Shown one piece after another: positions 34,856-47,575 of a stretch of DNA of 64,000 nucleotides. The DNA is from Antedon mediterranea (lineage: Eukaryota > Echinodermata > Crinoidea > Comatulida > Antedonidae): positions 18,479,001 through 18,543,000 of the forward strand of contig NC_092673.1 in the NCBI RefSeq assembly GCF_964355755.1, read 5' to 3'. The notes below the pieces were generated by a model. It ran no database searches, was not told the DNA's origin, and worked only from the letters and a program-made list of their open reading frames with translations. Both the position numbers and the translations under genes were made by a program. Position 1 is the first letter of the stretch. Every line of letters begins with the position of its first letter.

Positions 34856-36844
34856 GTGGTTTTCGACTGTGGAGCAAGATATCAGGGAGTAGCTCTTAAT
34901 GATGTTTTTTTACCCGGACCAAACCTGACTAGCAACCTATTGGGGGTACTCCGTTTCAGGGAAGAAGAAGTTGCCATAATTGCTGATGTGGAAAAGATGT
35001 TCCACCAAGTCAAAGTACCGGAAAGTGATAGAAACTTCCTCAGATTTCTATGGTTCCCAAATGGAAACATTTATGCTACTCCCATAGAATATAGAATGAT
35101 CGTGCACCTATTCGGATCAACCTCGTCACCCTCATGTGCAAATAAGGCACTACAACAGACAGCAGCCGACTGTTCTATTTCAGAAATCCAAGAAAACACC
35201 AAGAAAACATTGTTACGTAACTTCTACGTAGATGATCTGTTAAAGAGTGTTGAGAATCCGGAGACAGGAGTGGAACTTATTAAGCAGCTGAGAATACTAT
35301 GCCAAGATGGAGGATTTCGTTTGACAAAATGGACCAGCAATTCAAAGAAAGTAATAAACACTATACCAGAATCTGAACGGTCAAAGGAACTTCAGTCAAT
35401 TAATCTACATGAAGAAACCATACCATGTGAAAGAGCATTAGGCATTAAATGGCATCCAGAAGAAGATTATTTATATTTCGAAGCTCCAACCAGAGAGCAA
35501 GCTGTCACAAGGAGAGGAATCTTATCTACAATAAGTTCTGTTTTTGACCCAATGGGCTTAATAGCACCAGTTATCCTACCGACGAAGATATTACTTCAAG
35601 AAGTAATGCGAGATAACAAAGGCTGGGATGAACCCATTGACGGGGAAATAAAACAACGCTGGCAGACCTGGTTGGAAGAATTAAAACTTATTTCTAACAT
35701 CAAGATACCAAGATGCGTTAACTTGAATTGTGCAAACAGACCATGTCAACTCCATATGTTCGCAGACGCTAGTAAAAGGGGCTACGGAATAGTCGCCTAC
35801 GTACGATGTGTAGTAGATGGAGCCATTACCTGCAACAATCTGTATAGCCGTTCAAGAGTTTCACCACTCAAGCGAATGACAATACCACGACTTGAGCTTA
35901 CAGCAGCGACATTGGCGGTTAAGAGTGCAAGCTTAATCCAATCTGAAATAGATTACAACCTTGACGATATCCTTTTCTGGACTGATAGCATGTTGGTGAT
36001 GAACTATATTAACAATGTGAGTACAAGATTCAGTACCTTTGTTGCTAATCGACTAAATGTCATACAAGAAGGATCTACTACGAGTCAATGGAGACATGTT
36101 GGTACTAAAGATAACCCTGCTGACATTGACTCAAGAGGACTGAAACTAGGAAAAATCGAAAATGAGAAAATGTGGTTACGAGGGCCGGAATTCCTCTGGC
36201 AGGAAACAAACCAGTGGCCTCAACAAATTCAAGGTAGCCATAATTTGAAGATAGATGATCCTGAAGTCAAGAAGGTTGCATGCCCAGTCTTGCCTTATGC
36301 TGATACATTAGAAACCTTGGCGAAACACTATTCATCTTGGAGTCGCCTACGTAGAGCCACCGCCTGGATGATAAAGTTAAAACAGGTTCTTCGCAAGAAG
36401 GATGTAGACAGAAAATATCTGACGGTATCCGAACTAAAAGCAGCTGAAGTGTCTCTCGTAAGAAATGTTCAAAGAAGGAGTTACATAGAAGATATTAAAT
36501 CATTGGAAGCTGGTAATCAAATCAAGAAATCAAGTCCATTAGTAAAACTTGATCCATTTTTGGAAAATGGCGTCCTAAAGGTAGGAGGTCGCTTTAGAAG
36601 GGCAGAGTTGGGTTCGTCTAAACACCAAATGATCCTGCCTAAGAACTCTCATGTTTCCCAGTTTATAATACGAGAGATGCACAGAAATCTTGGCCATTGT
36701 GGCAGAAACCAAATCATAACGCACCTGAGGAAAGAATACTGGATACCTCAAGTGGTCTCTGCTACCAGGAAATTAATCAGCAAATGCGTACTATGTAGAA
36801 GGTACCACAGAAGAGCGGAAAACCAGAAAATGGCCGAGTTGTAG
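34856..36844 (+). pseudogene. BEL/Pao reverse transcriptase, RNase H and integrase zinc domain
   Basis: The frame carries the palm motifs ADVEKMFHQVKV and LRNFYVDDLLKS (catalytic YVDD). RNase H follows (MFADASKRGYGIVAYV and LFWTDSMLVMNYI), then the integrase HHCC domain (MHRNLGHCGRNQIITHL with CVLCRRYH). A stop codon ends it just before the integrase core. The catalytic motifs themselves look intact, so the damage is mostly from indels and stops. Confidence 0.87.
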
Positions 36845-37766
36845 AGTAACTGTTGGTGAAAACCCATTCTCGCATACTGGAATGGATTACTTTGGACCCT
36901 TCAATATAAAAAGGGGAAGAACTATACATAAGAGATGGAGTAATATTTACCTGTTTGAAAACTAGAGCAATTCACTTGGAAGTATTTCACTCATTGACGA
37001 CCACTAGTTGCCTCAATGCTCTTCGACGTTTTACCGCAAGGAGAGGCCCAATACGCATGATTAATCTCAGACAATGGAACAAACCTCATTGGTGCCAAGA
37101 ATGAGCTGAAAAGGCAATTAAGGAGCTCGACCCAAGGGAAATCCAAAGTAATATGCTTCGACAAAATATAGACTGGAAATTTAATCCGCCTTCCGCTTCA
37201 CACTACGGTGGCACATGGGAGAGAATGATTCGTTCTGTTCGGAAGGTCTTATATAGTGTTCTGAAGGAGCAACCAATGGAGCTAGATGACGAAGGACTTC
37301 CAACAGTATTTTGTGAAGTTGAAGGAATTGTCAATAGCAGACCGTTGACGATTATATCAGACAGTCCATAATAGATAAAGATCCGTTAACACCTAACCAC
37401 TTTCTTGTGGGAAACAAGCAAACATCAATGGAACCAGGCGTGTTCGAAAGAAAGGAACTAGTAAAGGGATGGAGACAAATTCAGTATTTAACAAATCTCT
37501 TCTGGAGACGTTGGTCCAAGGAATATTTGGTAACACTTCAGGAACGACAGAGATGGTTTCACCAGAGAAAAAATGTGAATGTAGGAGAAATCGTGTTGAT
37601 ATGCGACAACAACTCACCAAGAGGACAATGGCCAATGGGCAGAGTGGTGGAGGTATACCCTGATGAGAAAGGTTATGTTAGAGCAGTGAAGCTCAAGACA
37701 AGCACATCTGAACTGAAGAGACCAATTACTAAGTTGGTGGTGTTGTTAGAAGCAGATTCTCCATAA
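36845..37766 (+). pseudogene. BEL/Pao integrase core and C-terminus, broken
   Basis: From 36845 to 37150 the integrase core is recognisable only piecewise (GMDYFGPF, then a run of stops). An open piece at 37153-37371 holds the end of the core (HYGGTWERMIRSVRKVL, GIVNSRPLT). A second at 37407-37766 holds the C-terminal module (VGEIVLICDNNSPRGQWPMG and RPITKLVVLL) and ends naturally. This complete C-terminus shows what element 1 has lost. Confidence 0.8.
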
Positions 37767-37916
37767 TTATTTATGTCATAATATAGCTAACAAGTAAATC
37801 TTACGCTATTTAGTTAACGATGATACAAATTTTTAAACGAGACTAATTATTAAGATTACTAATTGTTTTGCAGTTTGCTAATGCTCATTTTATGTTATTC
37901 GCATTAGGAGGGCCGG

Positions 37917-39530
37917 TGTAAAGTTCATAAGATACATATAGATGAGGGCGCTAGATAATTATTTTAGATTAGCCCTCTAGCGATAACCTTCGACATGATC
38001 GGAGGATGATGGCAAAAAAACCATGTGCTAAGATGGTTTCGTAGTTCTATAGGGGAACTAAACATCCAAAGTGTAGTTTAAAGTATAGTTTCATAGGGAA
38101 ACTAGATAGATACTTTAAGATAATATTGTTAATAGATAAAGGAAGATTTCAAGTGTACTAGGAAGGTTCAGAAGTTTCGGTACGTTTTTTCTGATTGTAA
38201 TATTGATCACTAGGCCTGTGTTAATTTCACTTTAATTAACTACTAGCGGTTCATCATGGCGACGGCTTGGATTAGGCCAAGTTGAGCCGCCCGCCGCCAG
38301 AAAAACGTTATTTTCTATGAAACGCCAAATGCTTACTTTCGCCGGTGCTCGTTTCTATTTAATAGAAGTTCTATTTATATTAATTATTAGATATAACGAT
38401 GTATATTCCAAAGTTTATATATCACGGTTTTTAGTATATATTATTAAATATTATAATTAAAGAGAAATAATTATGGATATCTGACTTGTAGATTCCAAAA
38501 TATAAGGCCTAAAACATGACCGAAAATGATCGTTTTTAGTCAAAAATGACGTAAACATGTTGCCCCCTTAGGCGGCAGTTGTATGAACTAGGCCTACTCC
38601 ATTTTTCGGTAAAATAATTGCATAAAATCACCGTTTTTTAGTAAAATTTTGTGTATTAACATTGTAAATTTCAATAAAATATGATATTATTATTAAAAGA
38701 TAGTAGATAAAAAACAATAATTATTTAACCTCATTCGAAGAGTATCAATACTCTATTAGTCCTGAGAGACAACGTGATTTTACGCGAGAAAAATATTATG
38801 GAGTGCACTGCATTTTTACCTTGAAAGATTAAAAACAATTAAATTATTAAATATGACTACTTTCCTTTGCTGTGTTGTTATGGCGGTTCAAACCGACAAA
38901 ATTGTAGTATGTAATTATTATTTATTTTCATGACACAATAAACCTAAAGACCATGAACTTATGTACTAGGACACCCCTCTATCACTACGCGAAATGTCGT
39001 AAAAGACGCACTGGGCGTTTCATAGAAATTACCGGCGGCTCAACTTGTCGGCGGCCCAACCGGTCATATCCCGACGGCTTGTCGTCTCTCTGTTCTTCAT
39101 TATTGAAATTGAGAATGATCTCATTATATAACTTGTTGATGGCGTTATGCCGACATATAATTGTTTGTTAAATCTTTATATTGTTAACGTTTATAGGCTG
39201 ATTAGTATAAGCTACCGTCAGCGATCATAATATTGTATTATAGTAGGCCTGTATAGTTGACGTTGGTCAATTTAGACTAGCCACCACTCGGTGCATGGAG
39301 CACACGCTGTTCAGCTAGTTACGGTTGCCATGACAACAGGGATCAGCTCGATTCCTCAGTTTAGGCTAATTACGTTTGTTATTGTTTTTATCATTGTTTA
39401 GAAACCTCTCAATCCTCGACCATACTCAAATTAAAGAAAGAAGGAGAAAAGAATAAAGATACTTTGACAGATTTTACTGAGCATCGTGATTGTTGTTATC
39501 TGCCTGACTTATCCTGTACACCTGTTAACA
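37917..39530 (+). repeat. 3' LTR of BEL/Pao element 2, enlarged by an insertion
   Basis: It starts TGTAAAGTTC right after the purine tract and ends CTGTTAACA. At 1,614 bp it is about twice the 744-bp LTR of element 1. About 800 bp can be explained by an inner inverted-repeat insertion (about 38262-39065), which leaves an LTR of similar size. Confidence 0.75.
38262..39065. mobile_element. TIR element nested in the 3' LTR
   Basis: AAGTTGAGCCGCC and TTTCTATGAAACGCC at 38278-38326 recur as their reverse complements at 39012-39056. The two blocks have the same order and similar spacing. The ends are degraded, so no target duplication is claimed. It encodes nothing recognisable. Confidence 0.55.
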
Positions 39531-39820
39531 CCTAATTTTAATAAATTTAAAGACTAATAGTTATCAGGGGAAATTAATATTTAAACAAGTTTACCTTTTT
39601 TATATTTCAGAAGGGAAATCTAATTTGGGTTTTTTCACTATCGACATGAATGATTGCTAAATGAAGATGCTGTATTTTATTTAATGGATAGGTATGTGTT
39701 TTTTTTATTATTTTCAAATATAATTTGGTATAGAGATAACTATTTCAAAAAATTCAAATTTTTAGCCAGATCTTAAAATTTAATAAAAGTGAAAATCTAT
39801 TTTGATAGAATTTCGATCCA
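39531..39820. other. AT-rich spacer
   Basis: I see no gene or repeat. It lies between the BEL 3' LTR and the GGCC-rich short repeats. Confidence 0.3.
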
Positions 39821-39959
39821 AGTCGGCCCTAAACCGTCTCGGCCAAAGTCAAATCGGCCCCAAAGTCAAGTCGGTCCCAAATCAAGTCGGCCCCAAGTCA
39901 AGTCGGCCTCAAGTCAACTCGGCCTCATTTCAACTCGGCCTCATGTCAACTCGGCCCTG
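39821..39959 (+). repeat. Degenerate short-period array of TCGGCC(C)AAGTCAAG
   Basis: About ten units of 12-17 bp each contain TCGGCC and (A/T)GTCAA. The opening block AAGTCGGCCCTAAACCGTCT plus CGGCCAAAGTCAA is identical to the reverse complement of 50580-50612. The two arrays are therefore inverted members of one family. Confidence 0.8.
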
Positions 39960-40135
39960 TTAAAGTATGGAATGCAAGAAGTGCAAAGGAAGGGGATTGA
40001 TATGAATGATTCTGAAAAAAAAAATAAGAATGATTTCACCAACTGTCCTTTATTCCGTTTAATAAAATTTCAAATTGTTCAAATTGCGCATAACAAACAA
40101 TTTATTAATAAGCTTTCATACTATTATTAATGTTA

Positions 40136-40612
40136 TCTATATATAAATTTACGTAAGGGCAAAATTCGGTAAATCGCGCCTTACTTTTACAATTTTTACT
40201 CGATGGTATATAAAGTTGGTTCGTACTTTCGGTACTGATTTTAACCACCTGATGTAACCCTGTTTACTAATTAAATTAAGTTAGATAATTAGTTATTGAC
40301 GATTAAAACGAATTTAGGTTCAACAATTTGCCCCAAATAGGGGTGTTTTCCGATCGTGGTATACACTGTCTAATGGATGTCCATCTTGAAAAATACCCGC
40401 CACAAAAATGCGAGGAGGCTTCGCATTTTCCTATCTCCTCCTACGATAATTATTTTTAATAGCTGAAAACCGGTTGAACAGCTCGAGTACAGTATCATAA
40501 TGTTGAAGGCAGGCCGATTTTCTTAAAAAAATACTATTTTGATAGATTTAATATACGTTTATGCAAATGTATTGATTTGAAATGAATGGAACATTCCAAT
40601 CTCTGTTCCACA
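40136..40612 (-). repeat. Dispersed repeat, inverse copy of 30218-30695
   Basis: It carries the same landmarks in reverse order, from ATAAATTTACGTAAGGGC to AACATTCCAATCTC. It lies 240 bases outside the left end of the nested transposon locus at 40857. Confidence 0.8.
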
Positions 40613-40872
40613 AGTGTCTATTCCCTCAGGCGTCGTAAAGGCAAGTACTGTATACTCATAACAGAAATTCGATCCATTTTTTTTTCAATCTGTGCTGCAG
40701 AGGTTGGATATAGATTTTTTTTAACGGATAATGAGCTAGCGTTTTCAGTTGCCGTATATTATGTACAAATCTTTATTATTGCAGTTAAACCACCCACGTG
40801 ACATGATCACCCTTCCCTCACTGGCATGAGTAGCGTTGTAAAGCCAGTAGAGGATACCCTTTGCAAAAAAAC

Positions 40873-41052
40873 CGTATACGAACGTATACGATTTACATAC
40901 GTTTTGTATATGTTTCGTATAGGAAGTCCACTTCGTATACGAAACGTATACGTCAATTCGGAAGTTCCTGCCCGCATAATAAACATACGAACCGTATACG
41001 ATCATTTATAAACAATTTCCTAATTATACGATCCGTATATGATCCGTATACG
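40873..41052. promoter_or_regulatory. Left subterminal cluster of CGTATACG
   Basis: Exact copies start at 40873, 40883, 40934, 40945, 40993 and 41045. Near copies such as CGTATATG and CATACGTT lie between. Spacing is irregular (10-52 bases), which fits a multi-site protein-binding region rather than a simple tandem repeat. Confidence 0.65.
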
Positions 41053-42639
41053 ACGACGCGTGTATACAAACTGCATCGTATTACCAAGCGAAAAGGGACT
41101 GTCCCTCTTTTTACAAGACGACGATAGCATACGTTTACGATCGCAGGAGCATCTTGACTTCAATAATTAGTGTACAATTTGTTTTTTTTTTCAGTTGGTA
41201 TATGTACATTAAATTCCCTATGATGATTTAGTTCATAGTTTTCGCGAATGAAAATTTGGTGCTGTATTTTACTAGACGTTGTTTTTCTAGCAAGCATAAA
41301 AACCCACCCAGGCTGTTCTGCCTTGTTTATCCCCTCTGCTATTTCTTTACCTTTTGTATGTTCCATTAATAAGTGAATCACACAAAATGTGCCTGTGTTT
41401 ATGTGCGCTGCATGCATGCATCACATGGATGGATCAGATTTCATTCATTTTCAATCATCATTGTTGATTTTTTGGCTACGGGTTTTGTTGACTCACCATA
41501 AAAAAAAAAAAAAAAATGGGATGTAGGCCTAGTTACAGTAGGCCCAGGTAGATAGTAAATTCGATGAATTCTAGCTAGCTAGGCTATAGGCATATTGTAA
41601 TTGTATATATCGAATATGCAGTATATAGCTACTGCAGCAGCTCTAGTAAACTAAGAGTTAACTAGGCCTGGGGAAAATACGCCAAGGAAAAGAGTCTGTG
41701 GTACACTCATTGTGAAAATAAGCTAGCTAGCTTTCCCCCATATATTAGATTTGGTTATATTGTATTATTTTAATAACCTACTCTAGCTAGTAGTATATCA
41801 ACAACAGTGAAATGGAAATACGATGCATTATGGATATCATCGTTGCAGAGTTAGGGGGTGATAACAAAACATTCAACAGCCAGAAATACAAAAAAGAAGC
41901 TCCGACGTTTTTATTTAGAGCATTTTACTATTTTAGGCATACAGAACTAATTACTGTAAATTTCCTAGAGTTGTCACTGATAAATAAAATTTAACATAAC
42001 CTACATATAACTTATAAAAATCCAAATGATAAATTGTACGCGAACGCAGTAAAACCAACCAGTTAAATGTTTGTTAAATAATTATTTTACATCTCCCTGG
42101 TAAAATGGTACCCCACGCCCCCATTTTTATGCCTCCATCATTGATAAGCCCCCTCTGTACACACGCCTGCCGGCTATTTGTTTATCATTTTAATGAATGT
42201 AGTACGAGTCTAACTCCAAATAAAGATATAGAAGACATTTTAAGAATTCAAAGTGTTGATCTTTTTTAAGAATCTGATATATACCATGAATCATCTTTTT
42301 ACATAATCAGGACTGTACATAATATACAGCATAAGCATGTACAATCTAATTTAATTGTCACACAATTGAATTAAACTGTTACAAATAAACAATTATTCAT
42401 GAAATAGTTGGGGTATTGTTGGGTCCATGGGAAATCAACAATGTTTAGTAGACTTATTTAATTTGTTATTTAAAGTTGAGGGTAGTTATTTTTAAAACAA
42501 TTATTGGAATACCATGAAAATAAAGAAAGATATGTTTTATGATTTCTTAATCACCAAGCAGAAATAATGAAAGCAATTCAATCTGTTCGCTACCGGGAAT
42601 AAATTGATATTCGATATAATTGTATTTACTATCACCACT
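41053..42639. other. Left interior of the outer element
   Basis: I see no supported gene. It contains AGGCCTA-rich and GCTAGCTA-rich tracts (41520-41800). Confidence 0.35.
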
Positions 42640-42642
42640 AAG

Positions 42643-42675
42643 GCCAAATAAAAAAAATTACTTGTTAAGCGTCAC
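42643..42675 (+). repeat. Left terminal inverted repeat of the inner transposon
   Basis: A 33-bp end pairs with 47576-47609. The conserved inner half is ACTTGTTAAGCGTCAC, and the outer half is GGCCAAAT plus an A run. Confidence 0.85.
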
Positions 42676-43037
42676 ACCCTCATAAATTTTCAGGGGAGAG
42701 GGGGAGGTTTTTTTTTAATTTTTTTTTATACTTTTTATGGAGATATATTTTTGCGCGATCACCGCCTTTTTAGCATTTCTGCTAGTACAACATATATAAA
42801 TGAACAAGTACATCATTTTAAACCTTCAGAAACACATTTATTGATCATTGATAGTACAATATACACAGATATTTGAAGTTTTTTTTAAAATATTGCAAGT
42901 TTGTTTTTGGTAAGATGATTGTAAAGCAGCAGCAAAGTGTGGTATTATTTACAGTATGTATTGTAAGGTACTGTTTAATATACAGTAGTAGAACATCAAT
43001 GCTGACAGACTAAAATGTGATTCCTTATTTTCTATGT

Positions 43038-46000
43038 TTACTTAAATTTTCTTCCTCTCCTATGCACCTTCTTACATCTCTGCTCATTACAACCTGAACA
43101 CTGTGGGTAGTATTCATCCACTAGTTGCAACTCATCTAGTGTTCCGCAGTGGATGCAGACATCTTCATAACCTGCCGAATAAAAAGTGAACTCGATTAAA
43201 GTATTACATGTTAAGTTTTCTCTAACATACACTTTTTTAAGTGGATCGTCATCTGGCATTTCAATAGTTGTCAGGGTTGCCCCACAACTATAGAGTGCTG
43301 TCTCCATTAACAATTCCAGTGCTTGTCTTGTCTTTTTTGTCAACTTCTTCTTTGCATACAGACACCTCCACTTTTCGCATTCCTCGCACTGTATGATCAC
43401 GCCAGCATTCTTAGCCGTTTGGGCTGATGGATTGAAAGGGCATCCATGTCCTGTGGCTCTAGTAACTGTAAAAGAAGGCCTGTAATGTTCTGTAGTTTTC
43501 TGTGAAAAAAATAAATATATACATCATCATTCTGTGGTAGTATCATCACTTCACCTTTAAATTAGCTTTACAATTGCTTTGATAAATTCTCCATGTTCTC
43601 TTTCAGATATTAGCCTGAAACCAAATACTCATAAAAGCAATGAACACAAAGTTTACCTTTCCATAAAGTTCCTCAAATGAGTAATATTTGTCTCCATCAG
43701 GCATAGGGTCTGGAAGATGGTGAACTTCACTGAAGACCTTGATTGGAAGTCTGGGAGGCTTACATACACCACACTCTGGCGAGGTACACTTCAATATCGA
43801 GAACATGTAGTTTCGAATTTGGCAATGGTTATCTATAAACTGCTTTAGCTGCTCTTGGTTCTTTAGATGCTGTTGGGTTTTAACTTCTGGAGTCAAAGAG
43901 TCATCAACCTTTAAAAGAAATTTAAAAAGTCAATATAGATACCTGTAGTTGAAACAATTAAATAACAGAATATCATATAGAGACAAGAGTATAATTTATT
44001 TGAAAAATTTACAATTTACCTGTAAAACATTACTCCATAAGTCAGCCATTTCATCAATATCAGCAGGACCAAAAGTTTTAAAGCCCTGATCCTTTAATTT
44101 GAGACGCTCCATAACATTTCTCAGTAACTCGATGCAGGGCTGCACTGACTCTAGTACCTCTTCTTTGAGTTCCGGGATAGTTTTAGCCATTTCCCGAGTA
44201 TCTTTTAGGCCTCCACACTTAGTTAACTTGTCCTCATGTGTTATAGCTTTCTCCCTCATCACACCAACACCCTGTAGTCCAACATTAATTATTGACATTA
44301 TGCGCTCAACTGGGTTTTTCCAACTGCGTTTTGGGGGTGTTCTCACAGCACAGAGGAAGTCAAGGTCTAAGTTAACAAACATGGCAATCAGTGATAACTG
44401 AACAGAAAGATATGTAACTCTATGGTCTGGACCTCCATCTGTATAGGCCAAAAGCATCGGCTTGTTCAAGTTCAAGTTGGTCATCTCCTGTCTAAGTTCA
44501 GTCATGTGCCGTATAGGTGAAGATGGCTGGAAGCAGTTCTCCTTAAATGAAATGCAAACTTGACCTACATGAAACGAGTCATCGATATGGTCAGGAACGT
44601 CAATAAACAGATTAACACTTGGTGTTAGACTCAGCCGTGTGAAGTCATGGTCTGCCACAACAAACTTCTTCCCCATGGCTACAAGAACTTGTTTGCCACG
44701 CTCAACAGCTGCCACTGGACAACCTGGCTCACCCACCTTGATAGTATGCTTGTCATCCATGCTGACAAATACTAGATGCTCTTTGAACCGGATACTGAAT
44801 TTCTTCTGGTAACGAAAAAGTGCTGAAGCATAATGGGAGTCTACATGATGAGCTCGAAATTGCCTTGCCTGAACCATAAACTTGATCTTTAACTTTCCAG
44901 TGAAACGAGCAGCAGCCTTAGCAGTTGGTCTGCGTGGCCAAAACTGTAACCTCAACCATTGAAGACTTGGTATTTTGGTGCCCTCATCACATCGCTCTAT
45001 CACTTGATCGTAGAGGTCTCTAACACTAACAGCTGTTGCTAAGTGTGTGATTACCTCGTTTTCTGACACTTGATCATGACGTCTGTCGTCAACAGCTGTC
45101 TCAATACCTGCGTTGATAGTTTCCCGACATTTATTCAGGAAAGTGTCATACTCTAATGGCCGTCCAGGGTTACAGTGTCGTCTGTCCCAAAGCAATTCGG
45201 GGTCTTGCTCATCAAGGACTTGTTCTAAGCGTCGATCAACTTCAGCTTCATCTAAAGTTTCAGACGAAGAACAGTCACCTAAATTTTAAAAAAATTGAAA
45301 TTGTGTAGAATAAGTTAAAGAGCTTTTGGGTCTGTAAAGGTCACTAAGAAATAATCAAAACTGAGGAGACCAGACTGACAAATAGTTGGAAAATAAATAG
45401 AAACAAACCTGTCAAACTTCGGTAAGCACTCCGCAAAACTGCCTTGTTAGCAACAAGTCCAAATGACTGCACAAATTCTCGCTTCATTGATCTGGAGTGG
45501 TATTTTGGTACTGTTGCCCGTACATGTTTACACACATCATGAGCACGGTTAATTACATCATCAGAGCTCATTATTTCGTCAATCTTGCATGCAAAATACA
45601 AAGTTTGGGATCCACTGCTTTCTGAGATCAGCAAACATCTCATTGGTAGCTTCAAATCTGAAAAGAATCTATATCTTTTCTTTCTGTCTACTGGAGAGTA
45701 ATCATTCAGAAATAGACAATCCCAACATTCCCTTTCCATCAACTCTTGAACTATATATTTATATTCTTCAATTTCTGTTTCTGTCTTTTCCATGATATTT
45801 ATGGTTTCACTCTCTTTCACAACCATCATTGATTGGTTATCTTTCACCTGGAGATTAAATTAGATGTGTTAACATACAAAAAGGGAAATGACATACAATT
45901 TATAACCTATTGGAAAGTTAATGGTTGTATAGATTGTTTGCATAAAAGTAGAGAAAAATAGTATATACAATTCTTGACTTAAATGAAGAAAGTGATTTCA

Positions 46001-47050
46001 CTTGCCAAACTTGGAAGGTATCACAAAAATGTGACTTGTTCATTTTTAAAGCTGCAGGCCATATGAGAAGGCACCAAATGGCAATGGCCATGGTTTAACA
46101 AATGTCATCAGTATTGAAAAGTATACAGCATACAATCAATATACATGACCATGAATATGCTAAAAACACTTACCTTCCTAGCTATATACTATAGGCAGTT
46201 AGTTGCTCATTAAAAATGAAAGAAAACTCACCCTTTTTGTCTGTGACTTCATGTAGTCAGCATATTTCAACAAAGCTTCAGAAAGTGTGCCAATAGCGTC
46301 AGAAATATGTCTCCAACATTCCTTCTTTAGAAAGGGCATAGACATAAGATTATAGAGTGCTGACGTGTGTTGTCTTAAGGCATTCTCGGAAAGGAACGAT
46401 TCATCTATTTTCCTTTTTTTTGCCTCCACATCTTTCTTAAAATTGACAAAAGTTGAGAACATTTCCGGTATTTTGCAACCTCGTTGATTTAAAGAGTCAT
46501 GATTTTTGTCAATGTGCCACAATGCCTCGGCTAAAGTATTGATGAATGTCCACGCACTCGCCTGGTTTTCTTGCGACCATCCCAGGCCCTCCTTTTCTAT
46601 CCAATCCATGATTGCATTTTTTAACTTTGATAAGCCTGGATATCTTCTTGTCATCAGCCTTTGTGGAACGCTAACGGCTCCTCTTTCATCCATCATCATA
46701 GTGAAGGCATTTTTGCTTTGTGGTTTATTAAGTTCCATCTCTTTGGCAGGTACTGTGAATTGGATAAAATTTCCTAACGTTTCCACGACATCTTGCACCA
46801 AAACGGGACTCTCGCGTGAACACATGACCTCCGTCATTTGTGTCTTCGATTTCCCAACCGAAACCAAAAAAAAAAATTGCTGTTGATCATCATCAATATT
46901 AAATTTATGAAAAAGATCGATCAAACTCAGGTTTTCAAGAACTTTCGTACCACACCAATCCTTTATTGGACTGTTCCTACCTGTTTGAACAATTTGCAAT
47001 ACGATAAACTTGTGTTTAGGAGGCCCACTCTTGGCTTCGTCCCCCATCAT
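43038..47050 (-). CDS. Five-exon DDE transposase-like protein, about 1,076 residues
   Basis: Exons on the minus strand are 47050-46232, 45847-45409, 45278-44020, 43908-43657 and 43499-43038. All four introns (384, 130, 111 and 157 bp) are GT-AG and every junction keeps frame (phases 0, 1, 0, 0). The start is the first ATG of MMGDEAKSG; upstream codons in frame lack ATG. The catalytic candidates are in exon 3: Asp in FVSMDDKHT (about residue 594), Asp in AYTDGGPDH (about 700) and Glu in KNPVERIMS (about 744). The last two are 44 positions apart. Exon 4 has KCTSPECGVC. Exon 5 has QCEECEKWRCL and later CIHCG..CSGC, probable zinc-binding modules. The N-terminal 270 residues are unrecognised. The gene fills a TIR element, so it should cut and paste that element in the nucleus. 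Similar Cys-rich, NPVER-bearing proteins are, as I recall, common and uncharacterised in marine invertebrates. Confidence 0.8.
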
Positions 47051-47575
47051 GATGCAGAAACACAAAATGAATAAGTAATTAGATACGCGCGCTGCGCTGT
47101 CATTAAACCGCCCCCCCCCCCCACAGCAGCTAGCTCAGGCGCTAGCGCCACATGCGCGCCTAGGAGAGAAAAGATAAACAACAAACATTTTGAAATCGCT
47201 GGGAGCGTGCTTTATTCTGGTTCCCGGTCGTCGCGAGCGGGCTAATTTGTGCCACTGAGTTGTTCGCGTTTCGCAGTAGAATATTAAATAAACAAGAGAA
47301 GAGAAGTATATCATTTATTCAAAACATTTAATATCGCAAATACAATTTATTAATTGTTGGTACCGCTACCGTTGATATATTTGTTTGCACTTTAAAACAC
47401 GATCGAATTGGCTGCAGCAGGGAATCAGGGTAAAAAACGTCTCATGGGACGAAACGTCTCATGAGACGAAACATCCCTCTGGGGCTGGGCCGGGCCGCCA
47501 AACTTTTCGTCGTATATATATGGTGAAAAAAAATTTAAAAAATAAGAGAGGCGGCTGGATAATCAGGAGCGGGCG

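Larger units (their letters stand above)
32261..39530 (+). mobile_element. BEL/Pao LTR retrotransposon 2, degenerate
   Basis: The internal region runs gag, protease, reverse transcriptase, RNase H and integrase. It is followed by a purine tract (AGGAGGG, 37907-37913) and a 3' LTR running from TGTAAAG to TTAACA. The 5' LTR survives only as its last 151 bp, because a Helitron-like end abuts it. Several stops and frameshifts interrupt the coding region. CCTAA follows the 3' end, but its partner cannot be checked because the true 5' end is missing. Confidence 0.88.

Noticed and set aside
47110-47122. Poly-C run upstream of the DDE gene as a regulatory element
   Set aside because: A single homopolymer run with no supporting motif; it could also be a sequencing-prone tract.
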